In this document: piece after piece, positions 18,290 through 26,498 of the stretch
How the letters are laid out: every line of letters starts with the position of its first letter
How positions within the stretch are numbered: position 1 is the stretch's first letter
Assembly: GCA_903889265.1 (NCBI GenBank)
Contig: CAISWS010000004.1
Coordinates: 1-44,450 of the forward strand
From: an uncultured Bacteroidota bacterium
GTDB lineage: Bacteria; Bacteroidota; Bacteroidia; Chitinophagales; LD1
Direction of reading: 5' to 3'
DNA length: 44,450 nucleotides
Program-made: the position numbers and the translations under genes
The notes under the pieces: generated by a model
Told to the model about the DNA's origin: nothing
What the model saw: the letters and a program-made list of their open reading frames with translations, nothing else
Database searches by the model: none

Positions 18290-18703
18290 ATGTCAAACAG
18301 AGTAGCTGCTTTCCGTAAAGTAACATTTAACGCCGCACACCGCCTTTTCCGTAAAGACTGGAGTGATGAAAAAAATAAAGAAGTTTTCGGCCTCTGCGCA
18401 AATCCGCATTATCATGGGCATAATTACCGGCTGGATGTAAAAGTAGTAGGCGAAATTGACCCCGAAACCGGCTATGTTATTGATTTAAAATTATTGAACG
18501 ACCTGATTAGCGAAGAAGTAACAGAACGCTTCGATCATCGTAACCTTAACCTGGATTGCCCCGAATTCAGTCAACTGAATCCCACAGGAGAAAACATTGT
18601 GGTAGTCATCTATCACCTGTTGCGTAAAAGACTGCACACCAAATACGACCTGAAAGTCCGCCTTTGGGAAACCGAAAGAAACTATTTCGAGTATCCTGCT
18701 TAA
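18290..18703 (+). CDS. 6-pyruvoyl-tetrahydropterin synthase / QueD family enzyme
   Basis: A 137-residue T-fold enzyme. The zinc ligands H17 (FNAAHRL), H42 and H44 (YHGHNY) and the catalytic Cys36 (GLCANPHYHGHNY) are intact, as are FDHRNLNLD and the C-terminal Glu motif (LWETERNYFEY). The family converts dihydroneopterin triphosphate either to 6-pyruvoyl-tetrahydropterin or, as QueD, to 6-carboxy-tetrahydropterin for queuosine. The CxNPxxHGHNY spacing is like PTPS. No other queuosine or pterin gene is in the window, so which reaction it performs stays open. It ends 12 bases before the convergent lipoprotein gene. Confidence 0.88.
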   Translation: MSNRVAAFRKVTFNAAHRLFRKDWSDEKNKEVFGLCANPHYHGHNYRLDVKVVGEIDPETGYVIDLKLLNDLISEEVTERFDHRNLNLDCPEFSQLNPTGENIVVVIYHLLRKRLHTKYDLKVRLWETERNYFEYPA

Positions 18704-18715
18704 AGAGTTTTTTAC

Positions 18716-19477
18716 CTACGGCAATACGATACTGGTAGTTGCCGGATTTGAGCTGATAGCCGTAAAGTTTAAACGGCCCGTGGTGTAGTCCTCAACATCT
18801 GAAGTACTGGCAAAATCTGCCGCAGCTCCATAAACGGCAAAATAAACCGTTGAACCTGCCGTGAAACCTAAATCAGTTAAATCAGATAACGCAATCTTTT
18901 GGGTAAACGTGGTTAAGTTATTATTTGCTGTCCCGGTATAATAAGTAAGGTAATTAGCCGGTGCAGAAGAAACTGAAGGCGAGGAGCCTATAAATATTAC
19001 ATAAGTCCTTTTACGTGTATCTGTGCCGCTAAAGGTGCCGTTCAGCGCAATATTGTTGAGCGTATCTACCGGGGTACTGAGCAGCGAATCGTAAAAATTA
19101 GGTATTGCGCTCAGCTTAACATCATGGTCAATATTTCCACCACCCAAAAAACCCAGTGGCGCATTAAGAATGGTGCCGAATCCTGTATTGGTATAGCTAA
19201 GTAAATATTGCCCTTCGGCAATGCTGTTGTAGGTGTATTTACCAGTGCTATCGGTAACCGTGTTTAAGGTCTGGTTGTTATTGGCCGCTACCAGCGAAAC
19301 ATTAGTTGGGGCAACACCCGATAAAACCTTTCCTCCATATTGGTCATAAAGGGTTACAAAGCCAAACAGGTTTCCGGAAAGCAAAGTTGTAGTAGTGGAA
19401 GTTTCCTTTTTGCAGCCGGGGGTTAAAAACATAAGCGCTATTAAAATAGCTACTGGTAATTGATAAGTTTTTTTCAT
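18716..19477 (-). CDS. Secreted lipoprotein with carboxypeptidase-regulatory-like (Ig-like) domain
   Basis: A 253-residue predicted lipoprotein: a hydrophobic signal peptide ending in the lipobox LTPGC (Cys ~22), then KKETSTTTT as linker. Residues ~35-115 read as a CnaB/carboxypeptidase-regulatory-like beta-sandwich (GNLFGFVTLYDQYGGKV, TDSTGKYTYNSIAEGQYLLSYT). The rest (~115-253) is beta-rich and unrecognised. Likely anchored in the outer membrane. It is the last gene of the minus-strand run from the SUMF1-like gene, 80 bases after the EEP gene. Function unknown. Confidence 0.75.
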   Translation of the reverse strand: MKKTYQLPVAILIALMFLTPGCKKETSTTTTLLSGNLFGFVTLYDQYGGKVLSGVAPTNVSLVAANNNQTLNTVTDSTGKYTYNSIAEGQYLLSYTNTGFGTILNAPLGFLGGGNIDHDVKLSAIPNFYDSLLSTPVDTLNNIALNGTFSGTDTRKRTYVIFIGSSPSVSSAPANYLTYYTGTANNNLTTFTQKIALSDLTDLGFTAGSTVYFAVYGAAADFASTSDVEDYTTGRLNFTAISSNPATTSIVLP

Positions 19478-19557
19478 GCGTTAAAGGTTTTTTAGAGCCG
19501 AAGTTTTTAAGACAGGCAAGCTGGCCTAAAGTTTAATCGGGTCGAAAATACACTTTC

Positions 19558-20580
19558 TCAGTGAAAACAAATGTCTATGTAAATAGGTAAGTGGTCTGAA
19601 TAACCACCTACCCAAAGATTACCCAGGTAAGTCCGGTTGGGAACCATGCCATATTTATCGCTTTCATGCATTATCCAAAGCGGCTTAAAAATATGTGCCG
19701 CAGAGTTTTTAACGTAATAAGGGCTATCAGAAGTAAGCAGGTTTTTTGAAACTATAAACTGATCAAAAACATCATTCTCATCGCGGTACTTCAAAGTAAA
19801 TTCATTCCTTGACTGGGGGAGCCGCATCAGATTTACCAGGTTCTCGCTCAAAGGATATTTATATCGGCCCGATACCAGGTATTCAGCGCTTTTATCAGTA
19901 GGGTTGTCATTCAAGTCGCCCATCACTACTATCCGGGCAAAAGGTTCGCCCTTATAAATGTCCTCAATTTTGGCTTTCAGTATCATGGCCTCTGTTAGCC
20001 TCTTCTTTTCGCTATCGCCGTTAGCCGCCCGGCGACTGGTCCAGTGGTTTACAAAAAAGTAAATAGGAAATTCCTCAGTCATATACCCTTTAAAATAAAC
20101 AATGTCGCGGGTTTTGTCAGTGGGATCAAAAGGGAATTCAACCTTTAAAAAGGCATCAAACACTTCTTCAATTACATCTTTGTTATAAAGCAACGCACAA
20201 TCAATCCCTCGTTCATCGGGCGAATCGTGATGTATAATGCCGAGGTTAAATTTTTGCAAAGCAGGTTGTGCTATCAGGTCTTCCAAAACGCCTCTGGTTT
20301 CTACTTCTGACAGTCCTATAGCTATAGGTTGAATGGAATCAAACAAAGCAGCCAGTACTTTAGATATATGTTCAAGCTTAACCTGGTATTTTTTGGTATT
20401 CCACTTTGCTTTTGAATTGGGTAAAAATTCCTCATCATGACCCACCTTGTCTTTGATGGTATCAAACATGTTCTCTACATTATAAAATACTATCCTGCCG
20501 GGTTTAAGCAGGCTTTCGCCTTGTGCGTAAATACACACACCTAAAACCATAAAGCATATAATCAGCAAAACCCGTTTCAC
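19558..20580 (-). CDS. Secreted endonuclease/exonuclease/phosphatase family protein
   Basis: A 340-residue EEP (DNase I-like) fold protein with a signal peptide (about 1-20, ends IYAQ). The fold's metal and catalytic signatures are present: FYNVENMFD (Asn/Glu), IGLSEVE (metal Glu), VNHWTSR, VVMGDLNDNP (D-x-N) and GYSDHLPIY (D-H). Such exported proteins in Bacteroidota could cleave nucleic acids or phosphoesters outside the cytoplasm; the substrate is unknown. The start codon is GTG and directly follows the TGA of the upstream gene with no spacer, which suggests translational coupling. Confidence 0.85.
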   Translation of the reverse strand: MKRVLLIICFMVLGVCIYAQGESLLKPGRIVFYNVENMFDTIKDKVGHDEEFLPNSKAKWNTKKYQVKLEHISKVLAALFDSIQPIAIGLSEVETRGVLEDLIAQPALQKFNLGIIHHDSPDERGIDCALLYNKDVIEEVFDAFLKVEFPFDPTDKTRDIVYFKGYMTEEFPIYFFVNHWTSRRAANGDSEKKRLTEAMILKAKIEDIYKGEPFARIVVMGDLNDNPTDKSAEYLVSGRYKYPLSENLVNLMRLPQSRNEFTLKYRDENDVFDQFIVSKNLLTSDSPYYVKNSAAHIFKPLWIMHESDKYGMVPNRTYLGNLWVGGYSDHLPIYIDICFH

Positions 20581-21465
20581 TCAAAAATATTTTCCGTTTA
20601 CAATCTGCAACAATTCTTCATCAACACGCAAAGGGAGGAAACCTAAATTTATAGCTTTATTTATATTTAAAGAAACATCAGCCGGGCGTGGGGCCGCATT
20701 TTTTATTTCCTTTTGGCTTCCTTCCTGTATAAATTCCTTATCCAGGCTAAATGAATTTACTACCCTCATCCCAAAATCATATCTCGATAAGCGCTCATTA
20801 CCAGCCAGATGTATAATTCCCTGGCTTTGTCCAAGCAATTGCATTACCCCCCGGCTAATAGTTTTCGCCCCACAAACACTCCGGTATTCATCATTAAATA
20901 AAGTAGCTGCTTCCCTCTTTTTTACCTGGTTTATCAATTTATAAAGGTAATTACCTGTACTGGCCCCCGGAAAGCCGAACATTAACGGTACCCGAAAAAC
21001 CGTAGCATCAGGATATATCCCCAGCACTTCATCTTCCGCCAAAGATTTTTGTTCGCCGTAAATACTCAAAGGGCTTTTCTCATCCTCTTCAGTATACATT
21101 CCTTTCTTTCCGTCAAATACCAGGTCTGTTGAAATAAATGCAAAGGGTATCTGAAAATCGCAGCAAATACCCGCCAGGTTTTTACTGGCATCCACGTTTA
21201 CGTTGTACGACAAATCAGGATTTTGCTGGCAAAAATTTGCATCTGAAATAGCAGCAGCATGAATAACCGCATCGGGCTCAATATCATCTATAAAGTTGCC
21301 CAGTTCAATGTAATTGGTAATATCGCATCTAATGGCTGTGGCATCGGTAAAATCAACGGCTTTGGAATGGGATATACCGTATATCTCCCAATCTGCAGAA
21401 AATACCCGCAATATATGATATCCTAAAAAACCGGATGCACCGGTAAGCAGCAATTTCCTTTTCAT
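20581..21465 (-). CDS. RmlD-like NAD(P)-dependent sugar reductase/epimerase (SDR)
   Basis: A 294-residue extended short-chain dehydrogenase. The Rossmann motif GASGFLG lies at the N-terminus (LLTGASGFLGYHIL); the catalytic pair is YxxxK in SIYGEQKSLAE, after the strand AFISTDLVFDG. The pattern FISTDLVFDGxxG and the length match the dTDP-4-dehydrorhamnose reductase (RmlD) group, but no other rml gene is nearby, so the substrate is unassigned. A 14-bp perfect palindrome lies 36 bases upstream of the start. It is joined to the EEP gene with zero spacing. Confidence 0.83.
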   Translation of the reverse strand: MKRKLLLTGASGFLGYHILRVFSADWEIYGISHSKAVDFTDATAIRCDITNYIELGNFIDDIEPDAVIHAAAISDANFCQQNPDLSYNVNVDASKNLAGICCDFQIPFAFISTDLVFDGKKGMYTEEDEKSPLSIYGEQKSLAEDEVLGIYPDATVFRVPLMFGFPGASTGNYLYKLINQVKKREAATLFNDEYRSVCGAKTISRGVMQLLGQSQGIIHLAGNERLSRYDFGMRVVNSFSLDKEFIQEGSQKEIKNAAPRPADVSLNINKAINLGFLPLRVDEELLQIVNGKYF

Positions 21466-21500
21466 GCACTAAAATACATATGCAATAAAGGGAATTTTTA

Positions 21501-21514
21501 TTAATCCGGATTAA
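21501..21514. promoter_or_regulatory. 14-bp perfect palindrome upstream of the RmlD-like gene
   Basis: TTAATCCGGATTAA is a perfect palindrome inside the promoter-length gap between the P450 and the RmlD-like gene. It has the symmetry and size of an operator, and a further GGATTAA half-site lies near 21533. Binding by a regulator is only a possibility. Confidence 0.3.
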
Positions 21515-21538
21515 ATAAATCGTTAAGATTATGGATTA

Positions 21539-21570
21539 AGATTTGACAGCTTTTAAAAGATGTCAAATCT
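21539..21570 (-). repeat. Paired hairpin repeat, copy 1 (after the P450 gene)
   Basis: Perfect 10-bp arms AGATTTGACA (21539-21548) and TGTCAAATCT (21561-21570) around gcttttaaaaga. It starts 12 bases after the P450 stop. It shares TTGACA-nn-TTTTAAAAG-n-TGTCAA with copy 2 at 22987-23016. Likely a terminator-like or interspersed intergenic element. Confidence 0.65.
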
Positions 21571-21581
21571 GTGTCCGATGT

Positions 21582-22958
21582 TCAGGCACGCTTTTCTATG
21601 TCCATTCTCATCCCGTTTTTCATGCGCAGGGTTACCATGGGGTGCATTTCAGGCACAAACCCCTTGCTTACTTTAAACCGGAATTTCTGTAACATCATTA
21701 CAAGAATTAACTGCATTTCCATCAATGCAAAATTATTACCAATACACTGCCTGGGTCCGCCGCCAAAGGGGAAATAAGCAAACCGGTGGTGGCTTTTTGC
21801 ATTTTCTTTACTGAATCTTTCGGGCATAAAGGCATCAGGGGAATCCCACAAACGAGGATCGCGGTGAATGGTAAAAACAGGTATCATAAAAGTAAACCCC
21901 CTAGGGATTACGTAATCACCAAACATGTCATCATCAATATTCTCCCGCATTATAAGCCATGCCGGTGGATATAGCCTTAAAGATTCATCCATCACCATCT
22001 TTGTAAAAGGCATGCGTTGAAGGTCCTCTAACGCTGGTGTGCGCCCCTGCGTTACCTGGTCAATTTCATCATAAAGTTTTTGGGCTTCCTTTGGGTTCTT
22101 ATCCAGTAAATACCACAGCCAGCTTAAAGCAAGCGCTGTAGTTTCATGCCCCGCCAAAAAAATGGTCATTGTTTCATCTCTCAATTGCTGGTCGCTCATC
22201 TGCTCGCCCGTATCCTCGTCCTTAGCTTCCATCAGCATAGCAAGGAGGTCGTCAAAGTGCTCGGTGCTTTTACGCCTTTCGCGGATAATAGGGTTTAATA
22301 CATCATCCAGATTTTTAATTGATTTACGCTCAGCCAGGTTTGCCGGAGTTGGAAAACGAATAGGCAACCTGAGCGGATTATTAAAACGCGCAGTAGCCAT
22401 AACACTGGTGCGTTCAATTTCGTGACTAACCACATCAATGGCTCCCTTCACCTCACTGCTGAACATGGCGCCAGCAACAATATTTAGGGTGAGTTCCATC
22501 ATCTGGGTACTGATGTCAACGTTTTGCTTATCGGCAAGCCGCTCCATTTTTTCAATCTGTTGCTGTGTACAGCGTACCATAGTATCCGCCATCCTTGCCA
22601 ATCTTTCCTTGTGAAAAGCCGGTTGCGCCAGCCTTCTTTGTTTTCTCCAAAAATCACCTTCACTGGTCAGCAACCCGCGGCCCAACAATAGCTCAAGCAC
22701 ATCATTCTTAAACCACTTGGTGTAATTCTTGTTGTTATCCTGCATTACATGCTTAACATATTCAGGGTCGGTTAATACCACGAGGTTCAAAATACGCGAT
22801 GTAACACGGAAAATGCCATTAAACTGTGCAGTGCTTTCCTGCAAAAAAGATACTGGGTCTTTAAGCAGGTGCCAGGCATTACCAAAAAACCAATGTGCTT
22901 TTTTAGGACGAGGGGGCAAACCTGTTTTAGGTTTAGGTGCTGTAGCTGTGTCGGACAT
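21582..22958 (-). CDS. Cytochrome P450
   Basis: A 458-residue soluble heme monooxygenase. Readable landmarks: C-helix WRKQRR (104-109), I-helix oxygen-activation motif AGHETT (269-274), ExxR E325-R328 (ESLRLYPP), and the heme-binding FPFGGGPRQCIG with the axial ligand Cys405. There is no membrane anchor, so it is cytosolic and needs separate redox partners, none of which is in the window. The substrate is unknown. The next gene upstream in the run is a sterol-reductase homologue, which makes a sterol or other polycyclic lipid a reasonable but unproven idea. It lies 68 bases downstream of that gene. Confidence 0.93.
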   Translation of the reverse strand: MSDTATAPKPKTGLPPRPKKAHWFFGNAWHLLKDPVSFLQESTAQFNGIFRVTSRILNLVVLTDPEYVKHVMQDNNKNYTKWFKNDVLELLLGRGLLTSEGDFWRKQRRLAQPAFHKERLARMADTMVRCTQQQIEKMERLADKQNVDISTQMMELTLNIVAGAMFSSEVKGAIDVVSHEIERTSVMATARFNNPLRLPIRFPTPANLAERKSIKNLDDVLNPIIRERRKSTEHFDDLLAMLMEAKDEDTGEQMSDQQLRDETMTIFLAGHETTALALSWLWYLLDKNPKEAQKLYDEIDQVTQGRTPALEDLQRMPFTKMVMDESLRLYPPAWLIMRENIDDDMFGDYVIPRGFTFMIPVFTIHRDPRLWDSPDAFMPERFSKENAKSHHRFAYFPFGGGPRQCIGNNFALMEMQLILVMMLQKFRFKVSKGFVPEMHPMVTLRMKNGMRMDIEKRA

Positions 22959-22986
22959 AGGATGGTGAAATTAGCCTAAGCAGAGA

Positions 22987-23016
22987 GAATTGACAAATTT
23001 TAAAAGTTGTCAATTC
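22987..23016 (-). repeat. Paired hairpin repeat, copy 2 (after the sterol-reductase-like gene)
   Basis: Perfect 10-bp arms GAATTGACAA (22987-22996) and TTGTCAATTC (23007-23016) around attttaaaag. It starts 11 bases after the stop of the sterol-reductase-like gene and 28 bases before the P450 start. Near-copy of 21539-21570. It may limit read-through from one gene to the next. Confidence 0.65.
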
Positions 23017-23026
23017 GGGGCTAACC

Positions 23027-24343
23027 TTAAATCACCCCTGGTATAATCTTATAAGGAACCAAATCCCTGTATTCCTCCCAGTGTTCACCATATTTTTTGC
23101 TGCACTTAGCCTCATCGCGGAAAGCCCGGTGCGTTAATAAGGCGCAAAGAAAAATGACATAAAAGAAAGGCGCAAAAAACGAAAAACCCGTTGCACAGCT
23201 CCAGAAAAAAGCCGACATAATTTCGGGCACATAATGAAAATGGCTGCTAATACCCCAAAAGCCGGAAGCCAGCAAAAGATTTTTCTTTTTCTCGCCGGTA
23301 TCGGTGGTGTAATGAGCATGAATAAGTACCGGCTTTTCACCCCAAATAGTAGTTTTCCCATTCGTTGAACGAACCACCTGCCTTTGCCTGTCGGCCCAAT
23401 AATTGAGGAATATTGAGGCAAGGCCTGCAGCAAAAATTAAAGCTGCTGCCCATAAAGATAATCCAACCGGATGTTTTACCATAAACATAACCGGGCTGGT
23501 ATAAACTGCAGGCACCCATACCAGGCATCCCCAGCAGATATAAAAGCCTGCCCTGTCAACAATAATATCCATAGAGCGCATATAGCCTGATTCCCAAATA
23601 AAAAATTTGAACAGGTAAATAACTATCAGCACTGCGGAAATAATGATAGACCAATCAGCTTTGCCATAAATATGCGCCTGTGCAAAAGCAAATGAAGTAA
23701 CCGCAATAGCCCAACCGGTCATACCAAAACGGCAATTGGTAAACTGCTTTATATCCCAGCCTAAAATACGTGGGTATAATTCGGTACCCCAATAATAGTC
23801 GAACAGAAAATTACCGGTGGTTCCATTATCGGTAGATGAAGGAGCAAACCTGCCTTTAAAATAAAGCAACAGGCAAAAAACAAGGGCCGTAAAATTCAAT
23901 GCACCCAAAATATCACCAAAATTATCGTACACAATGGATGGTTCAAACCAGCCTAAGCCTATAGTGCAACCAAAAAACAAAGCAAAGGTAATGATGTAGG
24001 AGGCCAGGCCGTTATCCTTATATACTGGCAAATTACCCATAGGCGTAATAGTTCCGGTATATTTTTTACCCGGCAAAATACGCATCAGCAGCAACTGTAA
24101 GGCCGCAAAAATGCCAATCGCCTTCCAAGCCAGTACTGAACCGAAAAAATGTGCCCACCAAACATTTTTAAGCTCGCTTAACAAACTGTTTGTCATTAGC
24201 GCGTGATACAATTTTGCAAACGAGCCATCCAGGTTAACATTTACATGCCACATCAACATGGCAAACGGAGGACAGACAAAAACAAAAAAAAGTGGCCCTA
24301 AAAAACGGGTTAAAAAATTCTCTTCAGTTACGGTTTTACTCAT
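23027..24343 (-). CDS. DHCR7/ERG24-family sterol reductase homologue
   Basis: A 438-residue polytopic membrane protein with about nine to ten hydrophobic segments. The C-terminal third carries the ERG4/ERG24 signature region: LLLASGFWGISSHFHYV (356-372), LCALLTHRAFRDEAKCSKKYG (near 399-419) and WEEYRDLVPYKIIPGVI at the very end, closest in pattern to 7-dehydrocholesterol reductase. Upstream, LFDYYWGTELYPRI also matches the family. These enzymes reduce ring or side-chain double bonds of sterols with NADPH. The Arg of the WGxxRH signature is Ser367 here, so activity or substrate may differ. Bacterial members are uncommon. Neighbours are a P450 and a SUMF1-like gene. No squalene epoxidase or cyclase is in the window, so the substrate may be imported or not a sterol. 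Confidence 0.87.
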   Translation of the reverse strand: MSKTVTEENFLTRFLGPLFFVFVCPPFAMLMWHVNVNLDGSFAKLYHALMTNSLLSELKNVWWAHFFGSVLAWKAIGIFAALQLLLMRILPGKKYTGTITPMGNLPVYKDNGLASYIITFALFFGCTIGLGWFEPSIVYDNFGDILGALNFTALVFCLLLYFKGRFAPSSTDNGTTGNFLFDYYWGTELYPRILGWDIKQFTNCRFGMTGWAIAVTSFAFAQAHIYGKADWSIIISAVLIVIYLFKFFIWESGYMRSMDIIVDRAGFYICWGCLVWVPAVYTSPVMFMVKHPVGLSLWAAALIFAAGLASIFLNYWADRQRQVVRSTNGKTTIWGEKPVLIHAHYTTDTGEKKKNLLLASGFWGISSHFHYVPEIMSAFFWSCATGFSFFAPFFYVIFLCALLTHRAFRDEAKCSKKYGEHWEEYRDLVPYKIIPGVI

Positions 24344-24476
24344 AGCAAATTGGGGGTGTAAAGTTTGATTAAGTTTTCAATGATAGAAAAATTCACGGCA
24401 AGTGAGCCATCTATACGGAGATGGAAAGAAAATATTGTGCGTCTTTGTTAAAAATAACATCACACCGGTTCACCGG

Positions 24477-25223
24477 CTATTCGTCCAGCGCTAGCCTGAA
24501 GCCGCCATTCTGTTTGTGGTGGTCGCTGATATTCCTGTTTCTCGCTTTTGAATAACAACGCTCTTTGGGGCTGCGCCATGAGCCACCACGAACTACCCGA
24601 TGGGCTGCTTTTTCATTGTTAAGCGGATTTGAGGAGCTGCTTTTTTTATAGTAGTTGGCATTAAACCAATCGGCGCATAGTTCCCAAACGTTGCCACTCA
24701 TGTCATATAGGCCAAGCTCGTTGGGCTTCTTTTGCCCCACGGGATGGCTCTTTTTTTCCGAATTATCCTCAAACCACGCCACTTCACCCAAGCTATCGCT
24801 TCCACTATATTTATAGCCTTTACTTTTATCGCCACCTAAAGCAGCGTATTCCCATTCAGCCTCAGTCGGCAATCTGTATTTCTTACCGGTAAGTTGATTG
24901 AGCATGGTTAAAAACATTTGAATTTCTTCGGGGCTTACCTCCTCAACCGGGCAACTATCGCATCCTTTAAAATGCGAAGGCCTGTTACCCATCACCCTGG
25001 CCCATAAAGTCTGTGTCACCTCGTATTTTGCTATGTAGAAATTTTTTAAACCTACCGCATGAACAGGTTGTTCATTTTTCAAACCATCAACGCTGCCCAT
25101 TTGAAAATGCCCGCCATTAACTAAAACCATTTTTAGTGCAGTGGGGGTTAAGTCCGTTCCCTTTTGTGCATGAGCAGAAAAGCCAGCAAGGGTTAATAGT
25201 ATTGCAGTAAAAATGATCCTCAT
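24477..25223 (-). CDS. Secreted SUMF1/formylglycine-generating-enzyme-like protein
   Basis: A 248-residue protein with a signal peptide (about 1-19, ends AHAQ) and a full FGE-sulfatase (SUMF1) domain: GGHFQMGS, FYIAKYEVTQTLWARVMG, YRLPTEAEWEYAA, GLYDMSGNVWELCADWF, VVRGGSW and GGFRLALDE. In true FGEs two Cys in the GGSY motif bind copper. Aligning from GGSW, the first position is Ser218 and only the second, Cys223, remains, so sulfatase activation is unlikely. No sulfatase gene is present. Many Bacteroidota members of this fold (for example GldK-type) are structural. It is the first gene of the minus-strand run. Confidence 0.85.
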   Translation of the reverse strand: MRIIFTAILLTLAGFSAHAQKGTDLTPTALKMVLVNGGHFQMGSVDGLKNEQPVHAVGLKNFYIAKYEVTQTLWARVMGNRPSHFKGCDSCPVEEVSPEEIQMFLTMLNQLTGKKYRLPTEAEWEYAALGGDKSKGYKYSGSDSLGEVAWFEDNSEKKSHPVGQKKPNELGLYDMSGNVWELCADWFNANYYKKSSSSNPLNNEKAAHRVVRGGSWRSPKERCYSKARNRNISDHHKQNGGFRLALDE

Positions 25224-25306
25224 AAACTGTTCTCCTTCTTTTCAATATGCTTATCATTGTAAATCACCTGCGTGAAAAATAATTATAATTAACCAGATGC
25301 AGACAC

Positions 25307-26473
25307 ATGCCAAAAACAGTCAGGACATTTGTTTTTTTCTTACTCTGTATTCAAGGCTTATCAGGTTATAGTCAAACCTGGGTTGACACTTTGGATATTT
25401 ACGCGCGCCAATCTTTTTTGCCCGCTAAAAACTACCTGTGGCTTTGGACCGACGCCGCACTTCTGAACACCATAGTAAAAGAGTATGACCTTGGTGGCCC
25501 TGAAAAAAAAGAAGTTTACCTTAATTACATAAAGAAAGCAATGGATAACACTCATATCGTTGCCAACGGCCGCACACCAAACGATGTAGCATCAGGACTT
25601 GGGCTTGCTTTTTTATACAGAGTAACGAAAGACGAAAAATACAAGAAGCGCGCCGATAAAATTTATTCCGACTACCTGAAAATACGCCGCACCAAAGAAG
25701 GGGGAGTTTCTCATATCGCCCTCTTTACCGAATATTGGGACGATACTATTTTTATGATTGGACAATTCCTACTGGAAATGTATCGCGCCACCGGCGATAA
25801 AAAATACCTGGATGAACTGGTAAAGCAAATACGCCTGCACCGCGAAAAACTTCAGGATAAAGATTGGGGACTGTGGTACCATGGCTGGGATGGAGATTAC
25901 AAAAACCATGTAACCCTTTTCAGTCAGCGGCACTGGCCGGATGAAGTAACGGGCCGGAGTGCTGAAATGTGGGGCCGTGGAAATGGCTGGATAGTAGTTA
26001 CCCTTTCCGATGCACTGGAGAGCATACCCAAAGCTGATCCATACTGGAACGAACTCTCGGGCTATCTCAAAGAAATGATATTGCATCTCCCCGAATTGCA
26101 GGACAAAAAAACGGGACACTGGTACCAGCTACCGGTAAGAGATAAAGACCCTGAAAATTTTATTGAAAGCTCGTGCACAGCTATGTTTAGCTATGGCATA
26201 GAAGCTGCTTTGCGTTTGAGAATTATTACAGACACCACCTATTGCAACAGCACTGTTTTAGCTTACCAGGGCCTGCGGCAATACAGCCTGGTACCGGTAT
26301 CTGAAAAATATCTTACTACCCAGAATGTTTGCAGCGCCACCTGCATAGGCAATAAAGAATATTATTTTAAACGAGCAGTGAAAAAGGGCCGGCCATATGC
26401 TATTGGTATGTTTATTCAATTTGGGCTGCGATATGAGATGGATCATGGTATGCGCTCTGTGAATAATAAATAA
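25307..26473 (+). CDS. Glycoside hydrolase family 88/105 (unsaturated glycuronyl hydrolase)
   Basis: A 388-residue secreted (alpha/alpha)6-barrel enzyme with a signal peptide (~1-23, ends GYSQ). Family marks: NGRTPNDVASGLG (D93), YWDDTIFMIGQFL (D145/D146, candidate catalytic acid), GRSAEMWGRGNGW, and the C-terminal FIESSCTAMFSYGIEAAL. GH88/GH105 enzymes hydrate the unsaturated uronic acid left at the non-reducing end by polysaccharide lyases such as rhamnogalacturonan, ulvan or glycosaminoglycan lyases. It is followed after only 25 bases by a large lipoprotein, with which it likely forms an operon. No SusC/SusD pair or lyase gene of known family is present in the window. Confidence 0.88.
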   Translation: MPKTVRTFVFFLLCIQGLSGYSQTWVDTLDIYARQSFLPAKNYLWLWTDAALLNTIVKEYDLGGPEKKEVYLNYIKKAMDNTHIVANGRTPNDVASGLGLAFLYRVTKDEKYKKRADKIYSDYLKIRRTKEGGVSHIALFTEYWDDTIFMIGQFLLEMYRATGDKKYLDELVKQIRLHREKLQDKDWGLWYHGWDGDYKNHVTLFSQRHWPDEVTGRSAEMWGRGNGWIVVTLSDALESIPKADPYWNELSGYLKEMILHLPELQDKKTGHWYQLPVRDKDPENFIESSCTAMFSYGIEAALRLRIITDTTYCNSTVLAYQGLRQYSLVPVSEKYLTTQNVCSATCIGNKEYYFKRAVKKGRPYAIGMFIQFGLRYEMDHGMRSVNNK

Positions 26474-26498
26474 CCCGAAATAAAATCCTGTGTTCAAC

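Noticed and set aside
20581-25223. A complete sterol biosynthesis cluster
   Set aside because: Only a sterol-reductase homologue and a P450 are present. No squalene epoxidase, oxidosqualene cyclase or demethylation genes occur in the window.
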